This document shows positions 43,400 to 52,176 of a stretch of DNA of 64,000 bases, in pieces. The DNA is from a virus. The DNA lies in IMG/VR virus record IMGVR_UViG_3300033997_000243, positions 248,001 to 312,000 of that record; one strand, written 5' to 3'. Below the pieces are notes generated by a model. The model saw only the letters and a program-made list of their open reading frames with translations. It was not told the DNA's origin and made no database searches. Within the stretch, counting starts at the first letter, position 1. Every line of letters starts with the position of its first letter. Made by a program: the position numbers and the translations under genes.

Positions 43400-43843
43400 T
43401 CACAACTTTTCATAAACATAAGCGTCTATATTTTCCTGATTTATTCTGGCCCAACCTCCGGCAAGAATACGAGGATTAAGATGAAACAATTCAAGCTTAG
43501 GCTTAAACTGAATAGCTTCCTCGTTTTCAAGTCGATAATAACGCTTACCATTTCCTTTACGTAACAAATGAAAAACTGCTTCTTCAAACTTTTCAGGTGT
43601 TACAGCAACTAACCAGCCATGAAGATCTTTTTCACCTTCAGACTGTTCGACTATTCGAGCGCAATAAATAATCGAAGGCAAAGCTGGCTCAGCTTGGGCG
43701 CGAACTAAAGAGATCAGATCATTTAACATGGCCTCTTTCTTAAGTTTGACTGGCGTTCTTTGCGTAGATAGTCTACGAATTTCAGACTCAAGCCACTGAA
43801 TTTGATCGCGTCTAGTAAACTTACTTAGATTATTCAACTGCAT
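43400..43843 (-). CDS. Hypothetical protein, 147 aa
   Basis: ATG at 43843 with GGAGAG upstream chosen over a start at 43885. Basic, helix then beta domain. Function unknown. Confidence 0.68.
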   Translation of the reverse strand: MQLNNLSKFTRRDQIQWLESEIRRLSTQRTPVKLKKEAMLNDLISLVRAQAEPALPSIIYCARIVEQSEGEKDLHGWLVAVTPEKFEEAVFHLLRKGNGKRYYRLENEEAIQFKPKLELFHLNPRILAGGWARINQENIDAYVYEKL

Positions 43844-43850
43844 AAAATTT

Positions 43851-44594
43851 CTACTCTCCAGCACTAAACTTACGCAATGTGTCAACTAAGTTATCTTCGT
43901 AATTGACAACACTGCGATTCGGTAAATAAATGTGAGGCATGAATTCTTCAATGAAAGAACATACCACGTACATGAAGTACCATTTATTTTCCAGTATCTT
44001 AATATTGTTCTGGAAGAAAAAACTGAATTCACTTAAAGCCATAAGCTCAGTCATTATTGCATTCAATTCAAAACGCGGGTTTATGTAAAGTTCTTTCTTT
44101 AAATATTTCACGCAAAGTTCTGTGGACTTACGTACAGAAAAATAACCACCTTCTAACCTTGAGGTGAAAAGCCAAGCTGCATTTGGAGCATCAGCAAAAC
44201 AACTGGCTACAGCAGTAGCTGAATGCGTTTCATGTTCGCTATTAATAAAGTAAAGTATGCGAGACATGAAAGCATTTTTGTTCGCCATATTTTCTTCCAT
44301 GATAATCCGGCAGCTTGATTTGTAGCAGGATATAACAGGATAATACTGTTGCATTGCCAAGCTGTCAGACGCATAAAGTCTGGTGTTGAGGTACTTGAGA
44401 ATACGACCGCCTTTGGACAAACTAGAGAAACCATACTGAGTTATTTTGGTTTCATCTTCAAACATTTCAAAGACAGCGTTAACAACAGAATCATACTGAT
44501 CCACGGTTGTTTCACCGGAAATCAGATATTGAATTTGATGATCCAGTTCTTTGTGGAAATCTTCGATTAAAAGAGAAAGCATTTGATAGTTCAT
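43851..44594 (-). CDS. Hypothetical helical protein, 247 aa
   Basis: Mostly helical with many aromatic residues; no motif recognised. AAGGAAAT precedes the ATG. Part of a run of unknown genes from 51 to 43 kb. Confidence 0.72.
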   Translation of the reverse strand: MNYQMLSLLIEDFHKELDHQIQYLISGETTVDQYDSVVNAVFEMFEDETKITQYGFSSLSKGGRILKYLNTRLYASDSLAMQQYYPVISCYKSSCRIIMEENMANKNAFMSRILYFINSEHETHSATAVASCFADAPNAAWLFTSRLEGGYFSVRKSTELCVKYLKKELYINPRFELNAIMTELMALSEFSFFFQNNIKILENKWYFMYVVCSFIEEFMPHIYLPNRSVVNYEDNLVDTLRKFSAGE

Positions 44595-44596
44595 TT

Positions 44597-45055
44597 TTAT
44601 TTCCTTACCAGATTGGCAATTGCAATTTGCATTAACTTCATAAATTCAGAAGCGGTTATTGTCGGCATACGTCTGTAAACAATCCAAACAAAAATTAACA
44701 CTTCTGGATTGTACATATAAGGCCGTTGATCATTTTCCAAATTGAACTGGGCGTACTCCAAATGCAAATTGAATTCAATAAGATCGAATTCTTTGCGCTT
44801 CGTTAAATGTATGCCAGCTAAAATATTCACGCCGAGGTTACTTACAAAAGTTTGCATTGCAGCAACACGTACTTCCATTTCAGAAAGCGGCCAAAATTTC
44901 TTATCGAAAAAGTAGCTACGAAAAACACGGCCTTCAACAACCAGCTCTACGTTAAAGCCTTCGATTAAACTTTCAGCAAATAGCTGGCAAGTTGTCTCTA
45001 ATGTTTCGGCTGTAAAATGAACCGGATGAATTAACGGAAAATCAAGTTGACTCAT
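44597..45055 (-). CDS. Hypothetical protein, 152 aa
   Basis: ATG 45055 with TTGGAG upstream; overlaps the preceding stop (ATGA). Alpha/beta composition. Unknown function. Confidence 0.7.
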   Translation of the reverse strand: MSQLDFPLIHPVHFTAETLETTCQLFAESLIEGFNVELVVEGRVFRSYFFDKKFWPLSEMEVRVAAMQTFVSNLGVNILAGIHLTKRKEFDLIEFNLHLEYAQFNLENDQRPYMYNPEVLIFVWIVYRRMPTITASEFMKLMQIAIANLVRK

Positions 45056-45633
45056 TTTGGACTCCAATAAATGCTGGCTTCACCAGCACGTTTTTGTTCT
45101 ATAGAGAAAGCGTCAGAGAACTTTAGATAAATCTCAAAACTGTCTACCATAGAATCATCGGCAACCAAAGACAGATAAGTAAAAACAATTGAGCGTAACG
45201 CAGAAGCTGTTACTGCACCAGCAGTAGCATCGCGTTTGTTCAAACTGTTTCGGACATCAGCCAAAACCATTTGATAAAACACACCTGTCATTTTATCATC
45301 AGGCAAAGTATTATCAAGATAAACTGTGCGTAATAAAGTTTGCAGCAATACTTTGTCTGTATCAAAGGACACAAGTTCGACAAACTGCAAAAAATTACGC
45401 ATCACAACCGCAGTCACCAAATGAGCAGAACGCATCTTCTTTAATTCTGCAAATACGTCTTTGCGAACTTTGCTCTCAAAAGAATCGTTGATTCTTATTG
45501 ATTCACCGTCAGTAGGTAAAGTTAATTCGCCTATTACAGTGGCGCAGTGTTTAACTATATTTGTGCGAAGTTTATTGTCGGTTGGAAAAGAACGCATAGC
45601 CATTAAATAGGTTAATACAGCATTCGTACTCAT
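45052..45633 (-). CDS. Hypothetical helical protein, 193 aa
   Basis: Helical and Leu/Val-rich. GAGGAA precedes the ATG. Co-translated with the next gene. Unknown function. Confidence 0.72.
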   Translation of the reverse strand: MSTNAVLTYLMAMRSFPTDNKLRTNIVKHCATVIGELTLPTDGESIRINDSFESKVRKDVFAELKKMRSAHLVTAVVMRNFLQFVELVSFDTDKVLLQTLLRTVYLDNTLPDDKMTGVFYQMVLADVRNSLNKRDATAGAVTASALRSIVFTYLSLVADDSMVDSFEIYLKFSDAFSIEQKRAGEASIYWSPK

Positions 45634-45646
45634 AAAAATTCCTCAA

Positions 45647-45928
45647 TTATTCGATGATCATTACGTGCTTGATTATATCGTTAGACCAAACCAAGCCATT
45701 AAATTTTTGAACGGTTTCGATGCCAATAGGACTAAGTAAGCAGCGCTTAAACTGTCCAGATATTTCACTGCGAACATCAGCATCTTTGTAAACGTAGCCT
45801 TGTTTTGCAATAGCAAACTTTTTACCTTCTTCAACATCAAAGCAAACAATATGTCCATCTGGACGAGACATGCCGTGATCGAATTCGGTAACAGAAACTA
45901 TGTACGCATTAAACTTATCAGAGTTCAT
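45647..45928 (-). CDS. Hypothetical protein, 93 aa
   Basis: Small alpha/beta protein with a possible beta-barrel core. CGGAGT precedes the ATG; 3 nt after the previous gene. Unknown function. Confidence 0.7.
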   Translation of the reverse strand: MNSDKFNAYIVSVTEFDHGMSRPDGHIVCFDVEEGKKFAIAKQGYVYKDADVRSEISGQFKRCLLSPIGIETVQKFNGLVWSNDIIKHVMIIE

Positions 45929-45931
45929 AAA

Positions 45932-46522
45932 CTACTCCGCAGGTTCTGGCTGATTCTCTTCTGAACAGACAATAGATTTAGATCTGGTTCCAGCAAGAAA
46001 TTTAGAGTCAACTAAGTCACATTGCTGCATTAACAAACCAAGTGCATAAAATATCCTTGAGTGCAAAACAAACTGATGCCAAAGCATTTGGTCGTTAAAA
46101 GATTGCAACCCAATAGTTGAAACGTCCACAACGTAAGTTTGATTTACGTCTTTGTTTATAAGTTTCATTATCTGATTTACAGTAGTCTTATCGAAAGGAC
46201 TTTCGCTTTGAACCATGTAGTGCATAATCAATACGAAAATCATGGGAAGCCAACGCATGGTGCGATCTTGATAAGACATTTTATGACCTTGTTTATCAGT
46301 GGCAACCATACCTGCTATATGTTTTTCTATAAACAAATTGTTTTGCAAGAATCTGTCTATGCGTGAATACACGACTATCAAATCCTGTTCTTCAGATTTA
46401 TTGACAAGATCGTCGTTCAGACTTAACCTTAAACTGTTCATGTGTATAATGAAGTTGAGTTTGAAGCTTAAGTTGTTAAAGAACACAAGAATTTTAAACT
46501 TTAAGTTATGATAAAATTTCAT
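45932..46522 (-). CDS. Hypothetical protein, 196 aa
   Basis: Aromatic, hydrophobic N-terminal 28 residues (possible signal-like or amphipathic segment, but rich in Asn and Lys), then a helical domain. AAGGAAAG supports the ATG at 46522; an internal ATG at 46441 is less likely. Unknown function. Confidence 0.68.
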   Translation of the reverse strand: MKFYHNLKFKILVFFNNLSFKLNFIIHMNSLRLSLNDDLVNKSEEQDLIVVYSRIDRFLQNNLFIEKHIAGMVATDKQGHKMSYQDRTMRWLPMIFVLIMHYMVQSESPFDKTTVNQIMKLINKDVNQTYVVDVSTIGLQSFNDQMLWHQFVLHSRIFYALGLLMQQCDLVDSKFLAGTRSKSIVCSEENQPEPAE

Positions 46523-46532
46523 TGTACTTTCC

Positions 46533-47213
46533 TTATACCCAAGAACGCATGTTTAATTGCATTCTTTTCAATGCTTGTTTATGAAGATTACTTATGCGAG
46601 GCACACAAAGTTCCATACGATTTCCAATCTCTTCCATGTTAAGATCGCGCATATAGTAAAGATTAACTACAATGGATTCCTGCTTTGGCAGTTTTGATAC
46701 GAATACTTTTAAAGCAGATCCTAACTTTGTGACCTCGCACTGACGATCCACAAAATCCACTTCAGTGCAGAAACCGTCAAAGTTGCTTTCATTGAGTTCA
46801 CTGTCAAGTAACACATGAATGCTGTGTGTTTCACGTTCGAGTTTATTAAACTCTTCGATAGAAATATTCAGCTCACGAGCAATTTCAATATTTGTTGGAA
46901 CGCGCAAAAACTTCTGCTCTAATGCAGAACGCACTTCATTTAGTTTACGAGCTTCTGCACAAACATTTTTAGGAATCCAACCTAGTTTTCTGGCCTCGTC
47001 TAACATTGAACCGTAAACTCGAATTCCAGCAAAAGTTTGAAAAGAAGTGCCAGAGTTTGAATCATAACGATCAATCGACTCCAGTATTCCAAGCATACCA
47101 GCTTGGATTAAATCATCCAGCTGTATACTCGCGGAAAGTTTGCCAATTAAACTGTTGGCAATGCGTTTAACCATAACCATATTATCCGCAATAATTTTTT
47201 GTTTGCTATTCAT
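46533..47213 (-). CDS. Sigma factor of the FliA/sigma-28 type
   Basis: A 226-residue sigma factor with regions 2, 3 and 4 in order. Region 2: QLDDLIQAGMLGILESIDRYDSNSGTSFQTFAGIRVYGSMLDEARKLGW (broken here for length; core-binding and -10 recognition). Region 3: RVPTNIEIARELNISIEEFN. Region 4: LPKQESIVVNLYYMRDLNMEEIGNRMELCVPRISNLHKQALKRM, a helix-turn-helix for -35 recognition. FliA-like factors usually lack region 1, as here. It would redirect host RNA polymerase to a phage promoter class. Strong TAGGAGG site. Confidence 0.92.
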   Translation of the reverse strand: MNSKQKIIADNMVMVKRIANSLIGKLSASIQLDDLIQAGMLGILESIDRYDSNSGTSFQTFAGIRVYGSMLDEARKLGWIPKNVCAEARKLNEVRSALEQKFLRVPTNIEIARELNISIEEFNKLERETHSIHVLLDSELNESNFDGFCTEVDFVDRQCEVTKLGSALKVFVSKLPKQESIVVNLYYMRDLNMEEIGNRMELCVPRISNLHKQALKRMQLNMRSWV

Positions 47214-47961
47214 TATTGCCTCCTATTGCGACAATCTGATTTAAGTAAAGAGTTTTGTAAGACATATAACCGCCTTCTTTAAACTCAATGTTGATCAAAT
47301 GAAGATCTCGTGTCGGCACACCTTCCTGTTTAATCAGTGCAAAGTTTACCGGATTGAAATTTACAACCGTAGCATATTTCAACTTACCACGATCAAGATA
47401 TGTTATGCGTGATCCTTTTTGAATGCTAAAAAGATTAAGACCAAAACGCATATCATAGTTAAAGTTTTTCAGAGTGTGTGCAGAATAAGATTTGCCTTCA
47501 AACTCTAAAACTTCATTCAGATGATCTATGTAATTTTCTAAATCATCTTTTAATACATCAAGTGCCGCTCTTGGCGATACTGATATACTTGGGTCTGGAC
47601 TGTAATTACTACAGTTCAACAAACATTTTATTTTGTAGATGCGTTCTTCGTCAATAGTCGGAAACGAACCATCCCAAATAAGTTCAACGTGTAAGTGACA
47701 AGAGTTATTAATAATGATAACCTTGTTTTCTTCAACGAACATTTTTCGTGAAGTCACGTTGAACAACTGATAAACTTTTTCAACACTAATCTTTATAGTG
47801 CCACGAACTATTAAAGTTGCTAAACTGTCAGGTTCATAAAGACACTCACCAAGATAACTGCCTGAGATACTAATCCGCGCTTGTTGATCATACATGATCT
47901 TTATTAAGCTTGATAAATCCGCAGTAGCAGGTTTGTTTGGTATGGTATATAATTGTCGCAT
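47206..47961 (-). CDS. Hypothetical protein upstream of sigma factor
   Basis: A 251-residue alpha/beta protein. It overlaps the sigma gene by 8 nt, so the two are co-expressed; a partner or anti-sigma role is possible but not shown by any motif. AAAGGAAA precedes the start. Confidence 0.72.
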   Translation of the reverse strand: MRQLYTIPNKPATADLSSLIKIMYDQQARISISGSYLGECLYEPDSLATLIVRGTIKISVEKVYQLFNVTSRKMFVEENKVIIINNSCHLHVELIWDGSFPTIDEERIYKIKCLLNCSNYSPDPSISVSPRAALDVLKDDLENYIDHLNEVLEFEGKSYSAHTLKNFNYDMRFGLNLFSIQKGSRITYLDRGKLKYATVVNFNPVNFALIKQEGVPTRDLHLINIEFKEGGYMSYKTLYLNQIVAIGGNNE

Positions 47962-47982
47962 TTGATTTTCCTTTCAAGCGGT

Positions 47983-48002
47983 AGGGGAACTTCTGTTCCC
48001 CT
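47983..48002 (-). terminator. Hairpin between genes at 48 kb
   Basis: AGGGGAAC / GTTCCCCT, an 8-bp stem with 4-nt loop, between the stop at 48013 and the start at 47961. No clear T tract on the minus strand. Confidence 0.5.
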
Positions 48003-48012
48003 CAGTTTAGTT

Positions 48013-48801
48013 TTAAGAACGCACGTAATTCAAAGCTGACGCCAACGCATCTTCAATAGATGCAATAATCAAAACTTTATCAACTTTTTTCTGACGTTTT
48101 ACCGCAGTCGGCCCAAAGTTGTCTATAAGAATTTGACTGATCGGATGAAAAGCGGTTGTAGAATTTTTAATATTCAGCTGGTCATTAGTTACGTAAATAG
48201 ATGCAGGCATTCCTACATTTTTATTTTTGGTAAAAAAGTCAACAATTTGAGCAGCCGATGAAAACTCTTCGATTTTGTTTTCATCTAAAAACACAAACTT
48301 TGCTTTCATCGCGGATAGTGCAGATACCTTAAACTTTTCCAGTTCGATACTAACAAGATTGGATATATCATCAAAGTTAATATCCAGATCCAGCTGGTCA
48401 AGACCTTCACAAAGTTCATTGGCAATTTCTGGCAAGTCCAGATCGTCAAGCGCATCGTGCGCTAAAATATCAGCGGCCATGCCTTTTAATATCCAGTCTG
48501 CAAAAATTGTGGAATTCATTTCCATCTTACGAAGATTAGCAACGACTACTTTTAAAGCAGAATATACTTCGTCAGTATTTCCATCAACATAAGAAATTTC
48601 GTTTTGCGCGGAAAGCAGTGTGATCCGGTAAACATAATTTTCAGGTTCACAATCAGATACGTCTTTGGTAATGTTCTCTATGTTCATTACCACATCGTAA
48701 ACATCACCAAGAGTAAGGCGTTTCACCAGCGATAAAACTTGCAGAGGTGAGTTTGAACCGCCTTTCTGTGGTTTGTTAGATTCTAATTTGAATAAATTCA
48801 T
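48013..48801 (-). CDS. Hypothetical protein, 262 aa
   Basis: Acidic middle region with DDLDLPE- and DQLDLDINFDDIS-like motifs. Function unknown. CGGAGAA precedes the ATG. Confidence 0.72.
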   Translation of the reverse strand: MNLFKLESNKPQKGGSNSPLQVLSLVKRLTLGDVYDVVMNIENITKDVSDCEPENYVYRITLLSAQNEISYVDGNTDEVYSALKVVVANLRKMEMNSTIFADWILKGMAADILAHDALDDLDLPEIANELCEGLDQLDLDINFDDISNLVSIELEKFKVSALSAMKAKFVFLDENKIEEFSSAAQIVDFFTKNKNVGMPASIYVTNDQLNIKNSTTAFHPISQILIDNFGPTAVKRQKKVDKVLIIASIEDALASALNYVRS

Positions 48802-48812
48802 AGATTCTCCGT

Positions 48813-49502
48813 TTATTTATCAGAAGCTAAACTGCTTATTAAATTTGACTTGATGAAAAGTTTTTTGCCTTCACACAAAACTTGTATGTCGAGGGCAAAA
48901 GGTTGTTTACGTCCATCACGAGTTTTAGCAACATCTTTCAAATCTGTGTAAGAAAGAACGTCAACATTGACCAGATCGTTACTGAGGAAAACACCAACTT
49001 TTTTGTTGACCAATTGGTGAATGCTAAGGCCGATAGGTAAACCGTGATTGATTCGCATATCGATATTTTTTGCGAAACAAACTTTTGTATGAGCCTGTGT
49101 CACATGAAACTTCAGGTACTGAGAAAAAGCGTGAGCTTCCATCGTTTGATCGAAAACATCATAACTTGCTTCAGGCGCAAGACCGATAGTAATATCCATC
49201 AAAGTAAATTCAGTAATTCGACCTGTTGCTGTATTTTGAACGACTGCTTTTATAAAATCGTTCTCATAACGATCCATGAAAAACTTACTTGCAACAGTCG
49301 GTAAAGTTGGTTCAGCTCGTTCTTGCCTGTGACATTGTTTTGCACACAGTCTGAGAATTTCACGAGCCTCGTTTGACTGAGCAAAAAGTTTGCCGAAAAT
49401 GTACACGCGATTTCCCTGCAAAGAAACTTCAGGCATAGCCTTAGTTGATTGCATCAGCAAATGAAGCACTTGAAAAACTACTTCCGTGGTAAGTTTACGC
49501 AT
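48813..49502 (-). CDS. Hypothetical protein, 229 aa
   Basis: Start at ATG 49502 (GGGAGAAAAG upstream) rather than the TTG at 49517. Mixed alpha/beta. Function unknown. Confidence 0.72.
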   Translation of the reverse strand: MRKLTTEVVFQVLHLLMQSTKAMPEVSLQGNRVYIFGKLFAQSNEAREILRLCAKQCHRQERAEPTLPTVASKFFMDRYENDFIKAVVQNTATGRITEFTLMDITIGLAPEASYDVFDQTMEAHAFSQYLKFHVTQAHTKVCFAKNIDMRINHGLPIGLSIHQLVNKKVGVFLSNDLVNVDVLSYTDLKDVAKTRDGRKQPFALDIQVLCEGKKLFIKSNLISSLASDK

Positions 49503-49523
49503 AAACTTTTCTCCCAAAAAGTT

Positions 49524-49541
49524 GGTGGCCCGAAAGCCACC
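49524..49541 (-). terminator. Terminator hairpin after the gene at 49550
   Basis: Minus strand: GGTGGC-TTTCGG-GCCACC followed by AACTTTTTGG. Six-bp GC-rich stem plus T tract, in the gap after the stop at 49550. Confidence 0.75.
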
Positions 49542-49549
49542 GAATGATT

Positions 49550-49957
49550 TTACTGAGCCAGAGCTACCAACTTTTCTTTGATCGAATCAAAGTCCAGTGT
49601 GTTTATTTGGCTCTGGAATTCGTCTTTGATTCGGTTAGCACCTTTGGCACTTAGCGCATCTGAAACCGCAGCGTAGATGTCAGCTTCTGGATCATTAACA
49701 TCAAAATGTTTATCGTCAGTCAGATAGTTCATAACCGTACTTTCCTGCAAGCCGTTGTTACGAATATCGTAGCAAACAACTTTTTTAACATTTTCTTCCG
49801 TGGTATGACAAATTTCATCGTCAGAATCCGCCATGCAAGTGATCATGGTTTTTGTTGGATTCGATGAAAAACGAAAAGACAGTATAGTGAAAGTGCCTTT
49901 ACGATCTTTCAGTGTAACGCGCATTAAACTTTTCAAATTGATTCGTGCTTGTGACAT
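49550..49957 (-). CDS. Hypothetical protein, 135 aa
   Basis: Small alpha/beta protein, function unknown. AGAGAA precedes the ATG. First gene after promoter copy 8. Confidence 0.72.
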   Translation of the reverse strand: MSQARINLKSLMRVTLKDRKGTFTILSFRFSSNPTKTMITCMADSDDEICHTTEENVKKVVCYDIRNNGLQESTVMNYLTDDKHFDVNDPEADIYAAVSDALSAKGANRIKDEFQSQINTLDFDSIKEKLVALAQ

Positions 49958-49990
49958 AACTAGATTCTCTTATGCTTGGCAAGATTTGAC

Positions 49991-50010
49991 ATGGTTCTTG
50001 CCCTAACCAT
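49991..50010 (-). promoter_or_regulatory. Conserved leader stem-loop (copy after promoter 8)
   Basis: ATGGTT-AGGGCAAG-AACCAT, a 6-bp perfect stem that presents the conserved AGGGCAA in the loop. Confidence 0.55.
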
Positions 50011-50017
50011 TGAATAC

Positions 50018-50075
50018 ATTATACCAAAAAAGGGCAGCCGAAGCCACCCCTATTTTTGACACACTTGGTTTAGTT
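50018..50075 (-). promoter_or_regulatory. Early-type promoter module, copy 8
   Basis: Box GTGTGTCAAAAAT (50052-50064), weak -35, TATAAT (50018-50023). Spacer arms AGGG/CCCT. Begins at the stop codon of the gene at 50070. Confidence 0.75.
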
Positions 50076-50690
50076 GCTATTCGCGCTTAAATCGCAGATT
50101 GAATCGGCCATTTCTTTTCCAACCATCGAAACGTACATGGCGTGTTTCATCTTGTCGAATTCGGCTAAAAAGTTTGCATCCAGTTTAGTCTTATCCGAAT
50201 CTATTTCAACAGCCAACTCTGGCAATGATGTCCACAGCTGATAACTATTCAAGATCAAACTCTGGCCATTTTCATCAGCAGGTGCAATCGCATTTACTTC
50301 ATTCCCTTGAATGTAAATCAATCCGTGATAGCCAGCAAAGTTGGTGCGAACAATGTAACGTCCTTCGCTAGTTTTAAAATCGCGCGGGTAAATAGAAAAA
50401 ATAACTCCATCTTCACCGACAAAATAGCAGGTCTTTGGTAATAAACGATCTGCCGTACTTACAGTTGGTTTCTTTCCAGTAGAGATTTTTTCAGCTGTTA
50501 AATCGATTGGATCGTAACCCAAAATCTCAATTCGTTTTTCACGGGAATCTTCTGAATCAGCATACTTGCCTTCAAAAGCTTGCCACAACTTTTCAGCATC
50601 GGCCAGAGAACGTAAGCCCATTGATAAAAATGAACTTTGTAATGCTAACCAACGAGAAACTTCAACCATTTTGTTTGTTACGTCTTTCAT
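50070..50690 (-). CDS. Hypothetical protein, 206 aa
   Basis: Helical N-terminus, beta-rich middle. AAGGTGA precedes the ATG. Its TAA stop forms the edge of promoter copy 8. Unknown function. Confidence 0.72.
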   Translation of the reverse strand: MKDVTNKMVEVSRWLALQSSFLSMGLRSLADAEKLWQAFEGKYADSEDSREKRIEILGYDPIDLTAEKISTGKKPTVSTADRLLPKTCYFVGEDGVIFSIYPRDFKTSEGRYIVRTNFAGYHGLIYIQGNEVNAIAPADENGQSLILNSYQLWTSLPELAVEIDSDKTKLDANFLAEFDKMKHAMYVSMVGKEMADSICDLSANSN

Positions 50691-50691
50691 G

Positions 50692-51087
50692 TTATTTCAC
50701 CTTTTTCAGAAAACCAATTGATAATACATAACGTGTACCGGACTCAATGTAAGAAACAGAGTGTCCAATTAAATCAGGTCGAAAATAAACTAACGGGCCG
50801 AAGTGTGTAACCTTGTTTTTATGACCAAACTTATTGAATTGATCATAACGGAATTCACCGCCAACTTTTGCTGGAAACAACACAATGTTGATTCTATGAT
50901 GTTCGTAATCCTTACCAACACGATCAAAGTGATATGGAATGCTGCTTCCGGCTTCGTAGCGCAGAATATGAAGATCCAGATTAAAGCGTTTGCTGATTAA
51001 GATCTCGAACTTTTTATATCCGGTTCCTTGTCTACCGTCTTTCCACCGAAAGTAATTTCTCAGGGTATCAACAAACTTTTTAATCAT
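50692..51087 (-). CDS. 2OG-Fe(II) oxygenase (prolyl hydroxylase-like)
   Basis: A 131-residue, compact double-stranded beta-helix dioxygenase. YEAGSSIPYHFDRV supplies the HxD pair of iron ligands, VVLFPAKVGGEF-type strands follow, and LIGHSVSYIESGTRYVLSIGF supplies the distal His and the 2-oxoglutarate-binding Arg. It would hydroxylate a protein or nucleic acid; the substrate is not visible. Its ATG overlaps the previous stop (ATGA). Confidence 0.82.
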   Translation of the reverse strand: MIKKFVDTLRNYFRWKDGRQGTGYKKFEILISKRFNLDLHILRYEAGSSIPYHFDRVGKDYEHHRINIVLFPAKVGGEFRYDQFNKFGHKNKVTHFGPLVYFRPDLIGHSVSYIESGTRYVLSIGFLKKVK

Positions 51088-51455
51088 ACGTCACCAAACA
51101 CAAGTTGTTTATTACGGCCACCATCAAGATCGTGAAATACCCAACCATCGTTATACTCAAGGATTAAGGCAATTTCACAATCTCGATAGATTTCTTCAAT
51201 GTCATCTACCCAAGACCAAGGCATAAATTTTTCATCATGTCCATGATAGAATTGCCATCCGTTTTCGTCATCAAAATAAATGTACGAATATTTTTCAAAA
51301 ATTGCATCATTGTAAAATCTGATGCGTGTTGATATAGGTTGATTCATCGTTCTGGCTAAGAAAGATTGTATCTGTTCAACTGTAATCGGATATTCAACAG
51401 GATCAACTATCAACTCACCTTCAACAACTGGCGCTACTTTAATTAAATCATTCAT
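51084..51455 (-). CDS. Hypothetical acidic protein, 123 aa
   Basis: Acidic and Trp/Tyr-rich (WVDDIEEIYRDCE, YNDGWVFHDLDGG), alpha/beta. AAGGAAA precedes the ATG; co-translated with the oxygenase, so it may be its partner or substrate (inference). Confidence 0.7.
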   Translation of the reverse strand: MNDLIKVAPVVEGELIVDPVEYPITVEQIQSFLARTMNQPISTRIRFYNDAIFEKYSYIYFDDENGWQFYHGHDEKFMPWSWVDDIEEIYRDCEIALILEYNDGWVFHDLDGGRNKQLVFGDV

Positions 51456-51465
51456 AAACTTTTCC

Positions 51466-51792
51466 TTATTTCTTAACTGTTACATTGTAAAGTTCATCTT
51501 CAGTTATTTCTACTGAAAAGCACAATTTTTCAAAAGAGCCTTTTGCGGTTCTGCGAGCATGGTTATCTAAAAGAACGAGTACGAAAGATTGTGGACAAAA
51601 AGCATCCAGATTTTCAATATAACTTTTATTTAACTCATGAATAGATATGACCTGATAGAATGATTCGGAATCCAGTAGAGGATCTTTTCCCAATAAAGCT
51701 TCATCTAATTTAATAAAGTCCAGCAGTTTAACTTCTGCCAAACCTACTCCGCAGCTTCTAACAAACTTTTTATTTGATACCGATACTTTCAT
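51466..51792 (-). CDS. Hypothetical protein, 108 aa
   Basis: Start at ATG 51792 with GAGGTA upstream. Basic N-terminus, then alpha/beta. First gene after promoter copy 9. Unknown function. Confidence 0.7.
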   Translation of the reverse strand: MKVSVSNKKFVRSCGVGLAEVKLLDFIKLDEALLGKDPLLDSESFYQVISIHELNKSYIENLDAFCPQSFVLVLLDNHARRTAKGSFEKLCFSVEITEDELYNVTVKK

Positions 51793-51832
51793 TTTTAATA
51801 CCTCGTAGATTCTTCGCTGTTTCAATGTGCCT

Positions 51833-51890
51833 ATTATAGCAAAAATCTAGGATCATGTATATAGCTATTTTTGACACACTTGGATCAGTT
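51833..51890 (-). promoter_or_regulatory. Early-type promoter module, copy 9
   Basis: Box GTGTGTCAAAAAT (51867-51879), -35 TATACA, 17 bp, TATAAT (51833-51838). Unlike other copies, the gene beyond it (51970) is on the plus strand, so this module marks the turning point between opposite directions. Confidence 0.75.
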
Positions 51891-51969
51891 CAGCAACTTT
51901 CAACGATTTTTGTTAAATTTGAAGGTCATACTTGTTAGTAATTTAAGGGTACTACTAAAGGAGATTATT

Positions 51970-52173
51970 ATGAAAGAAGTTATTCAAGAAGTGATCGAAG
52001 GAACTAAAACTCTGGAGGATCTTGAAAAGTCAATTGCAGAAAATTTTGAATTGCGTAATAGCAGTGATAACAAACAACGTGGAATATACAGACTTGCAAC
52101 ATTACTATTGGCAAGTCCAGAAAAAGCCAAGGACGGTCAATTTTTAGATCGCTTTAAACAACTGTCAGAATAA
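51970..52173 (+). CDS. Small protein, only plus-strand gene in the window
   Basis: A 67-residue helical, acidic protein with AAAGGAG six bases before the ATG and a strong terminator after the stop. The codon pattern and signals support a real gene. It is divergent from the minus-strand block below 51.8 kb and convergent with the gene at 52213. I see no promoter with good consensus. Function unknown; a regulator is possible. Confidence 0.8.
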   Translation: MKEVIQEVIEGTKTLEDLEKSIAENFELRNSSDNKQRGIYRLATLLLASPEKAKDGQFLDRFKQLSE

Positions 52174-52176
52174 ATG

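Noticed and set aside
51871-52173. Longer start for the plus-strand gene
   Set aside because: The extra codons cross the promoter module; AAAGGAG points to the ATG at 51970.
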